From assembly GCA_903829015.1 (NCBI GenBank), contig CAIKOJ010000220.1, forward strand, positions 1-64,000: a DNA stretch of 64,000 bases. The letters run 5' to 3'. The position numbers and the translations under genes were made by a program. The notes beneath the pieces are model-generated. The model searched no databases, was not told the origin of the DNA, and saw nothing but the letters and a program-made list of their open reading frames with translations. Source of the stretch: an uncultured Bacteroidota bacterium. Lineage in GTDB: Bacteria > Bacteroidota > Bacteroidia > Chitinophagales > Chitinophagaceae. Shown piece by piece: positions 24,005 through 34,300 of the stretch. Numbering within the stretch: position 1 is the stretch's first letter; each line of letters starts with the position of its first letter.

Positions 24005-24724
24005 ATGGCAGAAACTCGGGAAGAAAATATTCAGCGGCTTAAGTTTTTTAAGGCGGGTATCAATGACCCAAACTACCTTATTTACAAAAACTTGTTTGCC
24101 GATCTCGAAAATGCCATTTCCCGATTCGCAGCAGGTAATGTGCTGGATATTGGCTGCGGTAATAAACCATACGAGAGCCTTTTCAAAAATATTACGAAGT
24201 ACGTTGGCTGCGATATCGTCCAGTCATCAGACAAGAAGGTCGATGTTATCTGTCCGGCAACCGAAATCCCGTTAGAGGATGGAACTTTCCAAACAGTTTT
24301 TTCCAGTCAGGTACTGGAACATGTCGCCGACCATCAGAAAATGCTCAACGAAGCAAGTAGAATTCTGAAGAAAGGTGGAATGATCATTTTATCTGCTCCA
24401 ATGGTATGGGAGCATCACGAGATGCCTTATGACTTTTTCAGGTTCACGCACTATGGTATGCAGTATATTTTTGAAAAAGCCGGTTTTGAAATTGTTGAGA
24501 TCAAAGCAAACGGTGGCAAGTGGGCCATGCTGGGGCAAATGACGCAGAATATTATTTTGAGCAGTACACAACGCAGAAAAGGAATATTCAGAAAACTGTT
24601 CAGGTTAATGCATCTTGCCTTTCTGAAACTGCTGATCAATCTATTTTACAGTATGCTCGAAAAACTGGATAAAGATGATCAGTTCTTTACTACAAATTTT
24701 GTGGTGGTTGCAAAAAAAATGTAA
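24005..24724 (+). CDS. Class I SAM-dependent methyltransferase
   Basis: A 239-residue Rossmann-type methyltransferase. Motif I is NVLDIGCGNKPYESLF at about residues 45-60, with motif II region YVGCDIV and later SSQVLEHVAD and RILKKGGMIILSAPMVW, as in Methyltransf_11 enzymes. EHHEMPYDFFRFTHYGMQYIFEKAGFEI resembles glycan-cluster methyltransferases. A Lys-rich C-terminal part contains a long hydrophobic/aromatic stretch, possibly membrane-attached. It is divergent from the TylF-like gene and 65 bases before the next methyltransferase gene, likely one operon. Substrate unknown. Confidence 0.85.
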   Translation: MAETREENIQRLKFFKAGINDPNYLIYKNLFADLENAISRFAAGNVLDIGCGNKPYESLFKNITKYVGCDIVQSSDKKVDVICPATEIPLEDGTFQTVFSSQVLEHVADHQKMLNEASRILKKGGMIILSAPMVWEHHEMPYDFFRFTHYGMQYIFEKAGFEIVEIKANGGKWAMLGQMTQNIILSSTQRRKGIFRKLFRLMHLAFLKLLINLFYSMLEKLDKDDQFFTTNFVVVAKKM

Positions 24725-24789
24725 TTTTATCGCTCCATAATTTTTAAAAAATTAGGCATTGAAAACCGCCTAAATTACCAGATATAGAT

Positions 24790-25551
24790 ATGCCGGTTCA
24801 TTACGATCAGAATTTTTATAAAGCCCGCACAAATGGATCGCAGATTTCAGCAGAGAATGTGTTACCAATTGTAATAGATATCTGCAATCCTAAAAGCGTC
24901 ATAGACCTCGGTTGTGGAATTGGCAACTGGCTCAGTGTGTTCAAGAATAAATTTGGCGTAACTGATATCCTCGGTGTAGATGGCAACTACGTAGATATCA
25001 ACATGCTCAAAATTGCACGAAGTGAATTTGCGCCTCACAATTTAGAGCAGTTCTACATTGCTTCGAAAAAATATGATCTTGCTATGAGCGTAGAGGTGGG
25101 CGAACACCTCCCCGATAGCAGTGCTGATAATTTGGTCAGGTCATTAACTGATGCCTCAGATATAGTGATGTTTTCAGCGGCATTACCAGGGCAAACCGGC
25201 ACTTTTCATATCAACGAGCAGCCGCCAGAGTACTGGGCTAAAAAATTCATTAACCGTGGTTATGTATGCATCGACTGTATCAGAAAACAAATATGGAATA
25301 ACCCTTCAATAGATGTTTGGTACAGGCAAAATATACTGCTGTTTATAAAGGCAGATGTGTATGAAACGAAATACAAAGAAAAGCTGGGCGCATTTAAGGA
25401 TAAAACCGATCCGGAATTCCTCACCAGAGCACATCCCGACCTGCTTATTTATTTTAAGGACAAGTATTATCAGACACGCAGCATGATCGGATTCTTAAAG
25501 TACCATTTGGCACCTCTGAAGAAAATGATTACCGGGGAAAACAGGAAGTAA
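24790..25551 (+). CDS. Class I SAM-dependent methyltransferase
   Basis: A 253-residue methyltransferase with motif I SVIDLGCGIGNWLSVF (about residues 36-51) and the acidic ILGVDGNYVD, then AMSVEVGEHLPDSSADNLV and MFSAALPGQTGTFHINEQPPEYWAKKF. This second half, with FHINEQPPxYW, is often seen in methyltransferases found beside surface-sugar genes. It is in tandem after another methyltransferase and converges with a glycosyltransferase whose stop is four bases away. It probably acts on a sugar or glycan intermediate in the cytoplasm; substrate unknown. Confidence 0.82.
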   Translation: MPVHYDQNFYKARTNGSQISAENVLPIVIDICNPKSVIDLGCGIGNWLSVFKNKFGVTDILGVDGNYVDINMLKIARSEFAPHNLEQFYIASKKYDLAMSVEVGEHLPDSSADNLVRSLTDASDIVMFSAALPGQTGTFHINEQPPEYWAKKFINRGYVCIDCIRKQIWNNPSIDVWYRQNILLFIKADVYETKYKEKLGAFKDKTDPEFLTRAHPDLLIYFKDKYYQTRSMIGFLKYHLAPLKKMITGENRK

Positions 25552-25555
25552 AAGA

Positions 25556-26389
25556 CTAGATGTACTTCCTAAGTTTACCCTCTGCTACCATCTTTTCGAA
25601 CTTTTGGGGGAAATATTTTTTAAGTATCAGCTTACCTATAAAACCCATTGGGCTGGTGCTGAATTTCGCCATAATATCCTCATCAATAAACTGAGGTCCG
25701 TAATACTCTTTGTGTTTGGCAATCATGTACGCCACGTTGGCGTCACTCTTAATTTTGCTGGCGTGCAGCTGCCTGATCATAGAGTTATGCAGCACCCTAT
25801 AGTCAAACAAAATTTCATCAACGTAGCAAAACTTATACCCTTTGAAAGATGACCCCAGCCACAGATCCCAGTCTTCAATACCAGCATATGCCATGTTGCT
25901 ATCATATCCCCCATTAGCTTCCCAAACTTCTCGCCTATACATAGCACAGGCGTCAATATAATTGTGCAGCAGTAATTTCTGCAGGTTGTAGGGTCCTTGC
26001 TTCATCTCGCCCTGCTGGTCTCCAAAGTAAGCGGCATTTCCATACACGATCGAAATGTCCTTCTCCCTGTCCAGTATCTCTATTCCTTTATACACATACT
26101 CCGGTCTGATCTTGTTATCAGAGTCAAGCGGTAGTATATACTTACCGGTAGAGAGTTTAATGGCGTTGTTGCGGGTTTTGGCCAGTCCCTGATTTTGCTG
26201 GAAAATCACGTTATAACCCTTCGCCTGCAGCTCCCGGCACTGTTGGTTAGTAAACTCATCTGTTGACCCGTCGTTGATAATGATCAGTTCATACAGGCTC
26301 TTATCCTTTATCAGCTCCACGCTGTTCACGGTATCCATTATGTACTTCCCATGATTGTAACAGGGCACTATAATTGATACTGCTGGCAT
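25556..26389 (-). CDS. Glycosyltransferase family 2
   Basis: A 277-residue GT-A glycosyltransferase. The start VSIIVPCYNHGKYI with IIINDGSTDE and the DxD-like DSD (residues 89-91, in LPLDSDNK) are the nucleotide-sugar/metal contacts. GGYDSNMAYAGIEDWDLWLGSSFKGY supplies the ED catalytic region. It transfers a sugar from a nucleotide donor during polysaccharide building at the inner face of the inner membrane. It is in tandem with the next glycosyltransferase (65 bases apart) and convergent with the methyltransferase. Donor and acceptor cannot be named. Confidence 0.9.
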   Translation of the reverse strand: MPAVSIIVPCYNHGKYIMDTVNSVELIKDKSLYELIIINDGSTDEFTNQQCRELQAKGYNVIFQQNQGLAKTRNNAIKLSTGKYILPLDSDNKIRPEYVYKGIEILDREKDISIVYGNAAYFGDQQGEMKQGPYNLQKLLLHNYIDACAMYRREVWEANGGYDSNMAYAGIEDWDLWLGSSFKGYKFCYVDEILFDYRVLHNSMIRQLHASKIKSDANVAYMIAKHKEYYGPQFIDEDIMAKFSTSPMGFIGKLILKKYFPQKFEKMVAEGKLRKYI

Positions 26390-26454
26390 AAATGTGTGTG
26401 TTTAACTGATATCGTTTTCGCTTACAAATATGATGAATTTCCGGCTAACTGGTG

Positions 26455-27339
26455 CTATCTGATCCGGTATTTGAACAACTTTAAGACCAGTATCTTTACA
26501 TAGTACCTCAGATTCTCTTTAATGGTCAGTATCAGACTGAATATATAGTAATACAGACCCTTTCCTTTTCTGTACTCCATGATCTTCAATTCCAGCTCCA
26601 GAAATTTCTTCAATAACTGTAGTTGCTTCGATGGTTCTGTGCTGGCATTGTGTATATGTATCACCGTAGTGTCGGCCAGATAATAACTTCTGAAACCCAG
26701 CTCATGAAACTGGTAACACCATAGCTGGTCTTCGCCATACATAAAAAACCGCTCATCCAGTATCTGCCCCGGCCTTTTCTCCAGCAGCTCTTTTCTAAAC
26801 ATCATGAATGCACCACTCACCCAGTCGGTAAACGTGCTGTAATCTCCATGAAAATACTGGTTCATCATCAACCCCGACCTCTTCTTGTAAGACAATAGCA
26901 TCAGCAGCGGCCGCAACAGATCCAGCACCTCATTCCTTATGCTTCTGAACATCCTCCCTGTATGCTGCAGCTTGCCGTCGGTATATACCAACCGCACACT
27001 CAGTGCGCCTGCTCCGGGCAATTCCTGCAGCTTTTTTGCCGCGATACTTATACTGTCTTCGGTGAGTATGGTATCAGAGTTCAGCAGCAAAATAATATCC
27101 CCTTTTGCCGCTTTAATACCCAAATTGTTCCCTTTAGCAAATCCTCCGTTCTCTTTGCTTTTTATCAATGTTATATGTGGAAATCGCAACAGAAAATCAT
27201 CTGGATTATCTTTTGGAGATGCATTATCAACCAGTATGATCTCATAGGGCACATTTTTCGTCAGTCGCAGCACGCTCTCAATACAGTCACACGTGATCTG
27301 AAAAGTGTTATAATTAACGATAATGACTGATACAAGCAT
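26455..27339 (-). CDS. Glycosyltransferase family 2, rhamnosyltransferase-like
   Basis: A 294-residue GT2 with VSVIIVNYNTFQITCDCIESVL, IILVDNASPKDN, KENGGFAKGNNLGI and LLLNSDT (NSD at 87-89). These are typical of WbbL/rhamnosyltransferase-like enzymes. FFMYGEDQLWCYQFHELGFRSYYL contains the GED/WC catalytic base region. The C-terminus has a hydrophobic/basic tail that may rest on the membrane. It starts the minus-strand operon with the GT2 at 25556-26389. The sugar is not certain; rhamnose is only a family-based guess. Confidence 0.88.
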   Translation of the reverse strand: MLVSVIIVNYNTFQITCDCIESVLRLTKNVPYEIILVDNASPKDNPDDFLLRFPHITLIKSKENGGFAKGNNLGIKAAKGDIILLLNSDTILTEDSISIAAKKLQELPGAGALSVRLVYTDGKLQHTGRMFRSIRNEVLDLLRPLLMLLSYKKRSGLMMNQYFHGDYSTFTDWVSGAFMMFRKELLEKRPGQILDERFFMYGEDQLWCYQFHELGFRSYYLADTTVIHIHNASTEPSKQLQLLKKFLELELKIMEYRKGKGLYYYIFSLILTIKENLRYYVKILVLKLFKYRIR

Positions 27340-27703
27340 CTAAACTAGCTTAATTCAAAATAAAAAGTACCCGAAGCACCAAATTTTTGGTAAATATAGT
27401 CGAACTACGAATTACTCTTATTACCGATAATAGTTCCGTATGTTTTTCGACAATATGTTCGCCGTGTTTATTGCATCCGGCGGCTCTGGTTGGGCAGGGT
27501 ATTACAGTCTTTCTGCTTGCGGTAATAAATATTTAACTGCCCTTCCGCAAAAAAGCCTTGTGTTTTAGCACCGCTTTGTAGAAATAATGGTAATTTTGCC
27601 CGCCCGTATACACAACCTTGCTGCTTACGGGCAACGGCAGATATTAACGCACCTCGTATTTAAAGGTGTATTTTTAATCAAAACAAACAATTGATGGGAG
27701 ACA
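27340..27703. other. Intergenic region between glycan block and mgtE
   Basis: This 364-base gap separates the divergent glycosyltransferase and mgtE genes. It contains TAATTTTG at 27591-27598, a possible -7 element for mgtE that would leave a leader of about 100 bases. CACCT and AGGTG around 27652-27671 form only a weak hairpin. No ORF or RNA gene is recognised. Confidence 0.4.
27591..27598 (+). promoter_or_regulatory. Possible -7 element for mgtE
   Basis: TAATTTTG followed by CC matches TAnnTTTG. The ATG is 105 bases downstream and no clear -33 box is seen. Confidence 0.35.
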
Positions 27704-29071
27704 ATGCCGGTTCTGGATCTAAGGGAGAAAATTCTGGAAGGCGACCTGAGCGAGTTGCTGAACCACAGCAAGGATGAAGACTATCCGGCTGAGGTAGGCA
27801 AGCTATTGGGTACACTTCCCACTGAGCATGCAATCAATACTTTCCTTTCATTACCCGAAAAAGTTCAGATACAGATATTTGGTTTCCTGGATCATGTTCT
27901 GCAGATAGGCATCATTGAAGAACTGCCCCGACCCAAAATTTCCAATATCCTTAATACCCTTGAATCTAACGACCGTATTGCTTTTTTCGATACCCTCGAT
28001 GGCATACAGGTTACTGAATACCTCAACCTCCTCAACGACAAGAACCGCCTTGCTACATACGATCTGCTCGGCTATCCCGAGAACAGTGTGGCCAGGCTCA
28101 TCAATACCACGTTTACTACCGTGCGCAAAGAGTGGACTATTGGCCAGGCTATTGAGCATCTACGTCGTTTTTATTCCGATACACCTGCGGCCAATGTAAT
28201 ATTCGTAGTAGACAGCGGCGGCAAACTGATTGACGATATTCCGATAAGGAGGCTGGTACTCAACGAGCACAGCAAAAAAATTGAAGACATTATGGACGGC
28301 TTCTACGTGAAGCTGGAGATTCAGGACAGCATTGAAGATGCTATCCAGAAATTCAAGGAGTACGACCGTGTGGCACTCCCTGTTACCAACAGCAACAACG
28401 TGGTAATGGGAGTTGTGACAGTAGATGACGTGATCGATGAGGCGGAAGAAAAAGACACCAAAGAAATGCAGCAATTCGGTGGTCTGGAATCACTGGATCT
28501 GCCCTACGTAAAAACTTCCTTCTTCACACTTGTGCAGAAACGTGCCGGCTGGCTCATCATCCTCTTCCTTAGTGAGATGCTCACAGCTACGGCTATGGCA
28601 CATTTCCAGGTAGAACTGGAAAAAGCAGTGGCGCTGATGATATTTCTACCGCTCATCATATCCAGCGGCGGCAACAGCGGATCACAGGCAGCAACGCTCA
28701 TCATCCGCGCTATGGCGCTAAAGGAATTATCGCCGCGCGACTGGTGGTATGTAATGCGTAGAGAGGTGCTTTCCGGACTTACGCTCGGTATCATACTCGG
28801 TGCCGTTGGCTTTTTGCGGATTGCGCTATGGCATGAAGTAGGTTGGGGTACCTATGGCCAGTTCCCCTGGTGGATGGTCGGTCTTACTGTATCTTTTTCA
28901 CTGATTGGTGTAGTTATGTGGGGTACCCTCAGCGGTTCTATGATACCTATGGTACTCAAAAGGCTGAAACTGGATCCTGCCACTTCTTCCGCGCCCTTTG
29001 TAGCCACACTAGTCGATGTAACAGGCCTCATCATATACTTTACTGTGGCAGCTATGTTGTTGCATTTATAA
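27704..29071 (+). CDS. mgtE: Magnesium transporter MgtE
   Basis: A 455-residue Mg2+ channel/transporter. Residues 1-130 are the MgtE N-domain (superhelix: LLGTLPTEHAINTFLSLPEKVQIQIFGFL), followed by two CBS domains (about 140-265; VIFVVDSGGKLID, VVMGVVTVDDVID) that sense Mg2+ and gate the pore. The C-terminal membrane part has five helices with the signature SSGGNSGSQAATLIIRAMAL and conserved acidic residues. It sits in the inner membrane as a dimer. Single gene with a leader of about 100 bases. The next gene is on the opposite strand. Confidence 0.93.
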   Translation: MPVLDLREKILEGDLSELLNHSKDEDYPAEVGKLLGTLPTEHAINTFLSLPEKVQIQIFGFLDHVLQIGIIEELPRPKISNILNTLESNDRIAFFDTLDGIQVTEYLNLLNDKNRLATYDLLGYPENSVARLINTTFTTVRKEWTIGQAIEHLRRFYSDTPAANVIFVVDSGGKLIDDIPIRRLVLNEHSKKIEDIMDGFYVKLEIQDSIEDAIQKFKEYDRVALPVTNSNNVVMGVVTVDDVIDEAEEKDTKEMQQFGGLESLDLPYVKTSFFTLVQKRAGWLIILFLSEMLTATAMAHFQVELEKAVALMIFLPLIISSGGNSGSQAATLIIRAMALKELSPRDWWYVMRREVLSGLTLGIILGAVGFLRIALWHEVGWGTYGQFPWWMVGLTVSFSLIGVVMWGTLSGSMIPMVLKRLKLDPATSSAPFVATLVDVTGLIIYFTVAAMLLHL

Positions 29072-29086
29072 CATAGCCCTGTAGGT

Positions 29087-29425
29087 TTAATGAATAGCAG
29101 TAATCGCGGAAACATTATACATTTCCGGCCCAATCTCAGCGTGATAGTGTGTATTGATGGCGGTGATTGTCACTCGGTTACCCACAAACGGGTCCAGGTT
29201 CAAAGTAGTACTTTCCAGTACGAACCATTTGCCGGCATCAGCCTTTAAGATATGTGTGCCGTACATATAGGTTGTGAATCCCTGTTGCTCCAGCATCCCT
29301 GTAGCTGTCAGACTGTCACCACTGATAACCAGAATTGCCGGTGATGGCTTAGAATCGCTTTTCTTTTGGCATGACACAACCTGCAGGGTACAGGCCAATA
29401 TCAGCATCAGAAATAAAGTCCGCAT
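29087..29425 (-). CDS. Small lipoprotein of unknown function
   Basis: A 112-residue lipoprotein. The signal peptide MRTLFLMLILACTLQV ends in the lipobox VVSC followed by QKKSDSKPS. The mature part reads like a small all-beta domain (ILVISGDSLTATGMLEQQGFTTYMYGTHILKA, NRVTITAINTH) with few charged patches. I do not recognise the family. It converges with mgtE, 15 bases from its stop. Single gene by layout. Confidence 0.65.
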   Translation of the reverse strand: MRTLFLMLILACTLQVVSCQKKSDSKPSPAILVISGDSLTATGMLEQQGFTTYMYGTHILKADAGKWFVLESTTLNLDPFVGNRVTITAINTHYHAEIGPEMYNVSAITAIH

Positions 29426-29532
29426 AAATTAGGTTTTGGGTATGCGAAAATATCTATATTTCACATGCTACAGCGTGAATTTCAACAATTTGTTGTCCCC
29501 CTTATAGAAACCCCAACAATTTACTGATCAGA

Positions 29533-29565
29533 TTTGCAACTTTTCAACAATAAACCTTACTTTTG
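29533..29565 (+). promoter_or_regulatory. Promoter of tRNA-Leu
   Basis: TTTG at 29533-29536 and TACTTTTG at 29558-29565 are spaced by 21 bases, matching the Bacteroidota -33/-7 promoter. The tRNA starts about 43 bases further on. Confidence 0.65.
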
Positions 29566-29607
29566 CGCCCCTGTCTTTACAGTTTACCATAAAGGCAGTA
29601 ATACAAT

Positions 29608-29689
29608 GCGGGCGTGGTGAAATTGGTAGACACGCTAGACTTAGGATCTAGTGCTGCGAGGCTTGGGGGTTCGAGTCCCTCCGCCCGCA
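29608..29689 (+). tRNA. trnL: tRNA-Leu, anticodon UAG
   Basis: The acceptor stem GCGGGCG pairs with CGCCCGC, followed by discriminator A. The anticodon stem CTAGA/TCTAG encloses the loop CTTAGGA with anticodon TAG. The variable arm is long (TGCTGCGAGGCTTG), as for class II tRNA-Leu, and the T arm has GGGGG TTCGAGT CCCTC. The D arm region GGTGAAATTGGTAGACACG fits. CCA is not encoded. Confidence 0.96.
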
Positions 29690-29696
29690 CTGAATG

Positions 29697-29747
29697 AGAA
29701 CGGAGAGTTGCAGAGCGTTAAGCGATGTTCTCTCCGTTCTTATTTTA
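29697..29747 (+). terminator. Putative terminator of tRNA-Leu
   Basis: AGAACGGAGAG pairs perfectly with CTCTCCGTTCT (29730-29740) around a 22-base loop, followed by TATTTTA. The long loop is unusual but the 11-bp arms are exact. Confidence 0.55.
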
Positions 29748-29801
29748 CCTCTCCCGCTCTGTTTCTTCTCTTTGAAATTGCAGTGCACCAATTGAAATAG
29801 T

Positions 29802-31119
29802 CTACTCCTTCACAAACCTCCTCACCTCAGTACCATTGATCCTAATAAAGTAAACACCTGTCGACAGGTCAGCAATATCTATTTGCACCAGTTTAGAGTT
29901 AAACTTTTGGGTGTAGATTGCTCGCCCGATGAGGTCAGTTATAGCTATAATGCTGATGGTATAATGAGCCATGATGTTTAGTTCAGCGGTTGCGGGAATA
30001 GGATATATCCGCAAGTCTTGACCAGTGTTAGCATCTTCGACTAAAAGGGAAGGATTGCACATAGGGTTGAACGCTACTTTACGAATGCGCTTATTAACCA
30101 TGTCCGCAATAAATAAGTTGCCACAGGCATCTGTCGTTAAACCTTCCGGCCAATAAATCTTGGCAGTTGTTGCTGGCCCACCATCTCCGCTAAATCCCGC
30201 CGTACCAGTACCAGCAACGGTATATATGAGATGTGCTGTATTTATTACACGCACTCGTTGATTGCTATAATCTGCAATATATAATTGCCCCGTTGTGTCA
30301 ATACATATTGCAAACGGACAAGTAAACCCTGCAGAATCTGCATATACCCCCTCTCCATTATAACCTCCGACCCCATTTCCAGCAAACGTTGTGATAATGC
30401 CAGTAATTAAATTGACCTTCCGAATTCTATTCACACAGCCGAAATACAAGTCCCCCGTCTTGGAATAACATAAAAGAAATGTCAGGTCGGAGCGATGCTG
30501 CAGTCGCGGGACCGCCATCACCCGCATATCCAACTGTACCGTTTCCCGCTATACGAGTAATTATCCCTGCCGTGTTTATTTTACGAATGGTAGCACTCCC
30601 TATATCAATAACATACAGGTTACCAGTTATATCGAGGGCAAGTCCGCCTGGAACTATCTCAGCAGCGGTAGCTGGTCCTCCATCACCTGAGGAAGCGTTT
30701 GCGCCAGTACCTGCAATAGTATGAATGATATTTGTTGAAACATCGACCTTGCGGACTCGGAAATTTCCGTAATCAGAAATATAAATATTCCCAGCTGGGT
30801 CAACAATGGTTGCATTTAATTGATGGAGTTGCGCATTAGTTGCTGGTCCGCCGTCTCCACTAAAGCCTGTAGTCCCATTACCTGCAACTCTGTGAATGAT
30901 TCCGGAATTATCGAGCATTCGCACTCGCTCATTTCCAAGGGCTTCAGCAAAATAAAAGTTCCCCATAACATCAAATGAAGCAAACGCCACAGTGCTTAAG
31001 CTAGCAGAAGTCGCTACAATACCGTCGGCTAATGAAGTACCTCCTCCTGCAACAGTAGTAATGATCTGCCCTTCAGAAAAAACAGGTGACAAAAGCATTA
31101 TGAACCAAAACCTTTTCAT
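29802..31119 (-). pseudogene. NHL-repeat T9SS protein, frameshifted
   Basis: Two overlapping minus-strand frames together make one NHL/T9SS protein. The first starts at the ATG 31119 (signal peptide MKRFWFIMLLSPVFSEGQ) and holds five NHL repeats, ending with a stop near 30427. The second frame carries on from about 30500 with CYSKTGDLYFGCVNRIRKVN, more NHL repeats, and ends with a type A sorting domain (IYPIPATAELNIM to VYFIRINGTEVRRFVKE). Reading in the first frame past about 30490 loses the NHL pattern while the second frame has it, so a one-base shift (one extra base or two missing) lies near 30470-30510. It may be a real mutation or a sequencing error. If intact it would be about 440 residues, like the two other NHL proteins here. 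Confidence 0.75.
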
Positions 31120-31289
31120 AAGCACATCTTATATCCTAAAGATACCAATTTATTCCTTCCCCGCTTTACCTACTCCTCCACAAACTGCCTCACTACTCAC
31201 AACCAAACAAATAAAATAGACACTTTCTGGTGTCGGAACATTCACCACAATTTCTACTCACTACAATCATAACATTCGAAAAACAACAA

Positions 31290-31312
31290 AGGCTGCCTTT
31301 TTAAGACAGCCT
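31290..31312 (-). terminator. Terminator of the 31352-35218 gene
   Basis: On the minus strand AGGCTGTC and GGCAGCCT pair around a seven-base loop and are followed by TTTGTTGTTTTT. Confidence 0.65.
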
Positions 31313-31351
31313 CTGTTACTTTTATCAACCGGGCTTTTCTGCCCTTCAAAC

Positions 31352-34300
31352 TTATCTGATCAGTGTTACATCACCTTTCTGCTCAAGTGATTTACCACCG
31401 CAGTCATACTTCAATATGTAGTAGTACACACCCATTTCCTGTGGCACACCATTGAATTTACCATCCCATCCCATTACAGAGCTGTTCGCAGATTCAAATA
31501 TGGTCTGACCCCAACGATTCAAGATGCGGAACATATGGAACCTGTGGTAACCGGCAACATATGGCTTGAACACATTATTCTCTTCAGGTCCTGAACCGTT
31601 AGGAGTAAATGCATTAGGGAATGCAATCAGGCAGCATGATCCGGCATCTACATCCAACTTCGCAGTTGCATAGCAGCCATAAGGATCAGTTACTTTTAGT
31701 GTTATTACATTCTTCACTTCCTCCATTTTACCCCAGGCAATGCTCTGGTTCAGATTATTAAAGTCGTGCTCAGGTCCCCAAACGTAAGAGTAGTTCAGGT
31801 TGTTGATAGTAGCACTAAACTCAACGCTGTCCTCAAGGCATATTCCGTGGTCATGATGTGAAGTTATCTTGAAGGTTGCATCCGGACCGGTGTGAACCAA
31901 TACCGTATCGTAAGTTGGCATAGACTTACAACCCTCTACCGATGAGCTGGTGATCTTGATCACGTGACGACCGCTGTCTACCCATGATATTGAGAATGGA
32001 CCACCGGTATTAGAATTGCTTGTTAAAACATTCAATGCTGTTGATGCATCCATGATCACGTTGTCAATAAACCATTTATAAGTATAAGCATCATCTGCCC
32101 TTGTAGCCAATGATAATGCTACAGTATCACCCAAACAAACATCAGGTTTTGTGTACGCTATCATTGTAGGCTGTGGTACAACCTTTATGCGGATCTGAGC
32201 ATCAGAGTAGCAGAAACCACTGTCATTGCTTGCACGAAGTGTGATATAATTATTCTGATGAGTAGAATCAAATCTAACCGTAATCATTGAATCTCCGGCA
32301 TTTGAATTGTTCGCGAAGTAAGCTCCCACAGGTAATGTCCAGTTATATCCTGGCTCAAACAGAGCCGGACCTTTGTAAGCCATGTGTAAAGAATCAAACT
32401 GGCATACCCATGGCTTCTCTGATTCAATAATGAAGTCAGGTTTATAAACCACTTCCACTTTCAATGCAGCGCTATCACTTTCACAACCGGTAGCATCATT
32501 TGGTACAGTTTGGCTTACCCAATATGTTGTGAAGCCCGGAACAGTATCTGTATATGGTTTCGGTGTTGGTGGCAATGGAATACTATTGAAATACCAGTTT
32601 AAGTGTGAATGGAATTCACTATCCACACGCTCATTCATCGGACGCGCAAAGTCGTGCTGGCAATACCTGATGTCATGTGTTACAGGTGGTTGCGGCTTAA
32701 CTTTGATCACTACCTTGTCTATAGCGCTGTCACTGATACAGCCCCATGGCACCGTAGTCTCTGTGATGTAATAGAAGATTGTATCAGGAGCTACTGAAGA
32801 ACTTGGAGTAGGAGCTGTTGAATATCCACCAGTTACACCTGGTCCATAGTATGTAAGCACATCACCTGCACCACTTGGAGCTACCTGAATAGGTCCTGGC
32901 GTACGATACTGACACCATGGTGTTTGCGTAACTACCGGCGGTGCTGGTTTAGCATGGATAGTGTATGATGTTGGCGTGCGTGGTCCTTCACAACCTGAAT
33001 CGATACGGCTGACCCAGAAGTTGGTTGTGCCGGGCACATTTATGTTTGGTATTGGCGCAATATACGCAGGCGCTCCGCCTATCGATGCAGTATACCATTT
33101 GGCCGAATCAGAAGGTGTTACTGTTAATGGAACGATTGGTCCGATGTACTGGCAATAATCCTGTACTCCGGTAACAACAGGTGCAAGCGGAGTTGTTACT
33201 ACTCTCACCGTGTCTATATCTCTCAAGCTTTCGCAGTTACCATCTTTCTGGCTTGCCCATATTACATATGTGCCAGGAACTGCTGTAGTAAATACCGGAG
33301 GCACCAATGAGCTGGTTCCACCAACAGCAACCGACCACCAAAATACTGTAGCTCCCGGATTTACTCCAGTAACGGTGTACGGTGCATAAACTTCACCCTG
33401 ACAGTAGAAATCACGATTAATGATATTTGGTGGCGAAGGCCTGATAATGACACGGGCCCGTGTTACTCCAGTGTCCTTACAACCATAAGGGCTTGTAACT
33501 ATCACTCTGTAATTGCCCGTATCGACATCGACAAACGGAGAGATTGTTGGGTTTTGCAACGATGATGTAAATGCCGGTGGCCCGTTCCACGCATAGGTCA
33601 TGCCCAGCATACCGGGTCCGCAAGTTAGTCTCATCGTGTCAGTTCCTCCCTGGCAAAGTGGTCCGTTATTTGAAACTGTAATAACTGGCGTATGATGCAC
33701 TACAGCAGCTATACTATCAGTGTCGTGCAAACCGGCAAGCGTTCTGACAACAAAGAACTTAGTTGAATCCGCATAAGTTGCAGGATAGATAAATGGATTT
33801 TGCTGTGTGCTGGTGTATCCTGCTGGTCCGTACCAGAAATAAGTACAACCAGTTGAGTCACCAACACGCCTCAGGAACAATGTATCTCCATAACATGGCT
33901 CGTTTGCACGCACGTTGTTACAGCTAACAATAGTAAGTAACATTGTCCTTGTCTGACAAGTTGCAGCATCAACACCTGTAATTGTATAGGTAATTGACGG
34001 TGGCAAAACTGTTGTGTAAATAATATTATGTACGCCTGTTGTTGAAGCAAGACCTAATGATGGTGACCATGTCCATGTACTCCATGTCCACGCTTTTTCA
34101 TCACCATAAAGTACATCTACCGGTACAGCTGTTAAACCAGGGTGAGCACATGCGTTGTAAGTGTCGATCACCACATTTGGATATGGAGCAGGAGCTACTG
34201 CTATCGATCCGCCAATAGCAAGTGCTGGCTCAGGGAAAGCACCAACGCTATCTAATCCCGTAGACCCATTAAATACGTAAGCGCATGAAACTACAGAGCT

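Noticed and set aside
21516-27339. The glycan block as a genomic island
   Set aside because: No integrase, transposase, flanking repeats or tRNA insertion was seen; the tRNA-Leu at 29608 lies over 2 kb away and is intact without a duplicated end nearby.
27599-27703. Magnesium riboswitch in the mgtE leader
   Set aside because: Only one weak hairpin is present and no known Mg2+ sensor motif; the leader is also short for such elements.
30427-30533. Programmed frameshift in the NHL gene
   Set aside because: No slippery heptamer with a downstream structure is visible, and NHL proteins are not known to use frameshifting. A mutation or sequencing error is more likely.
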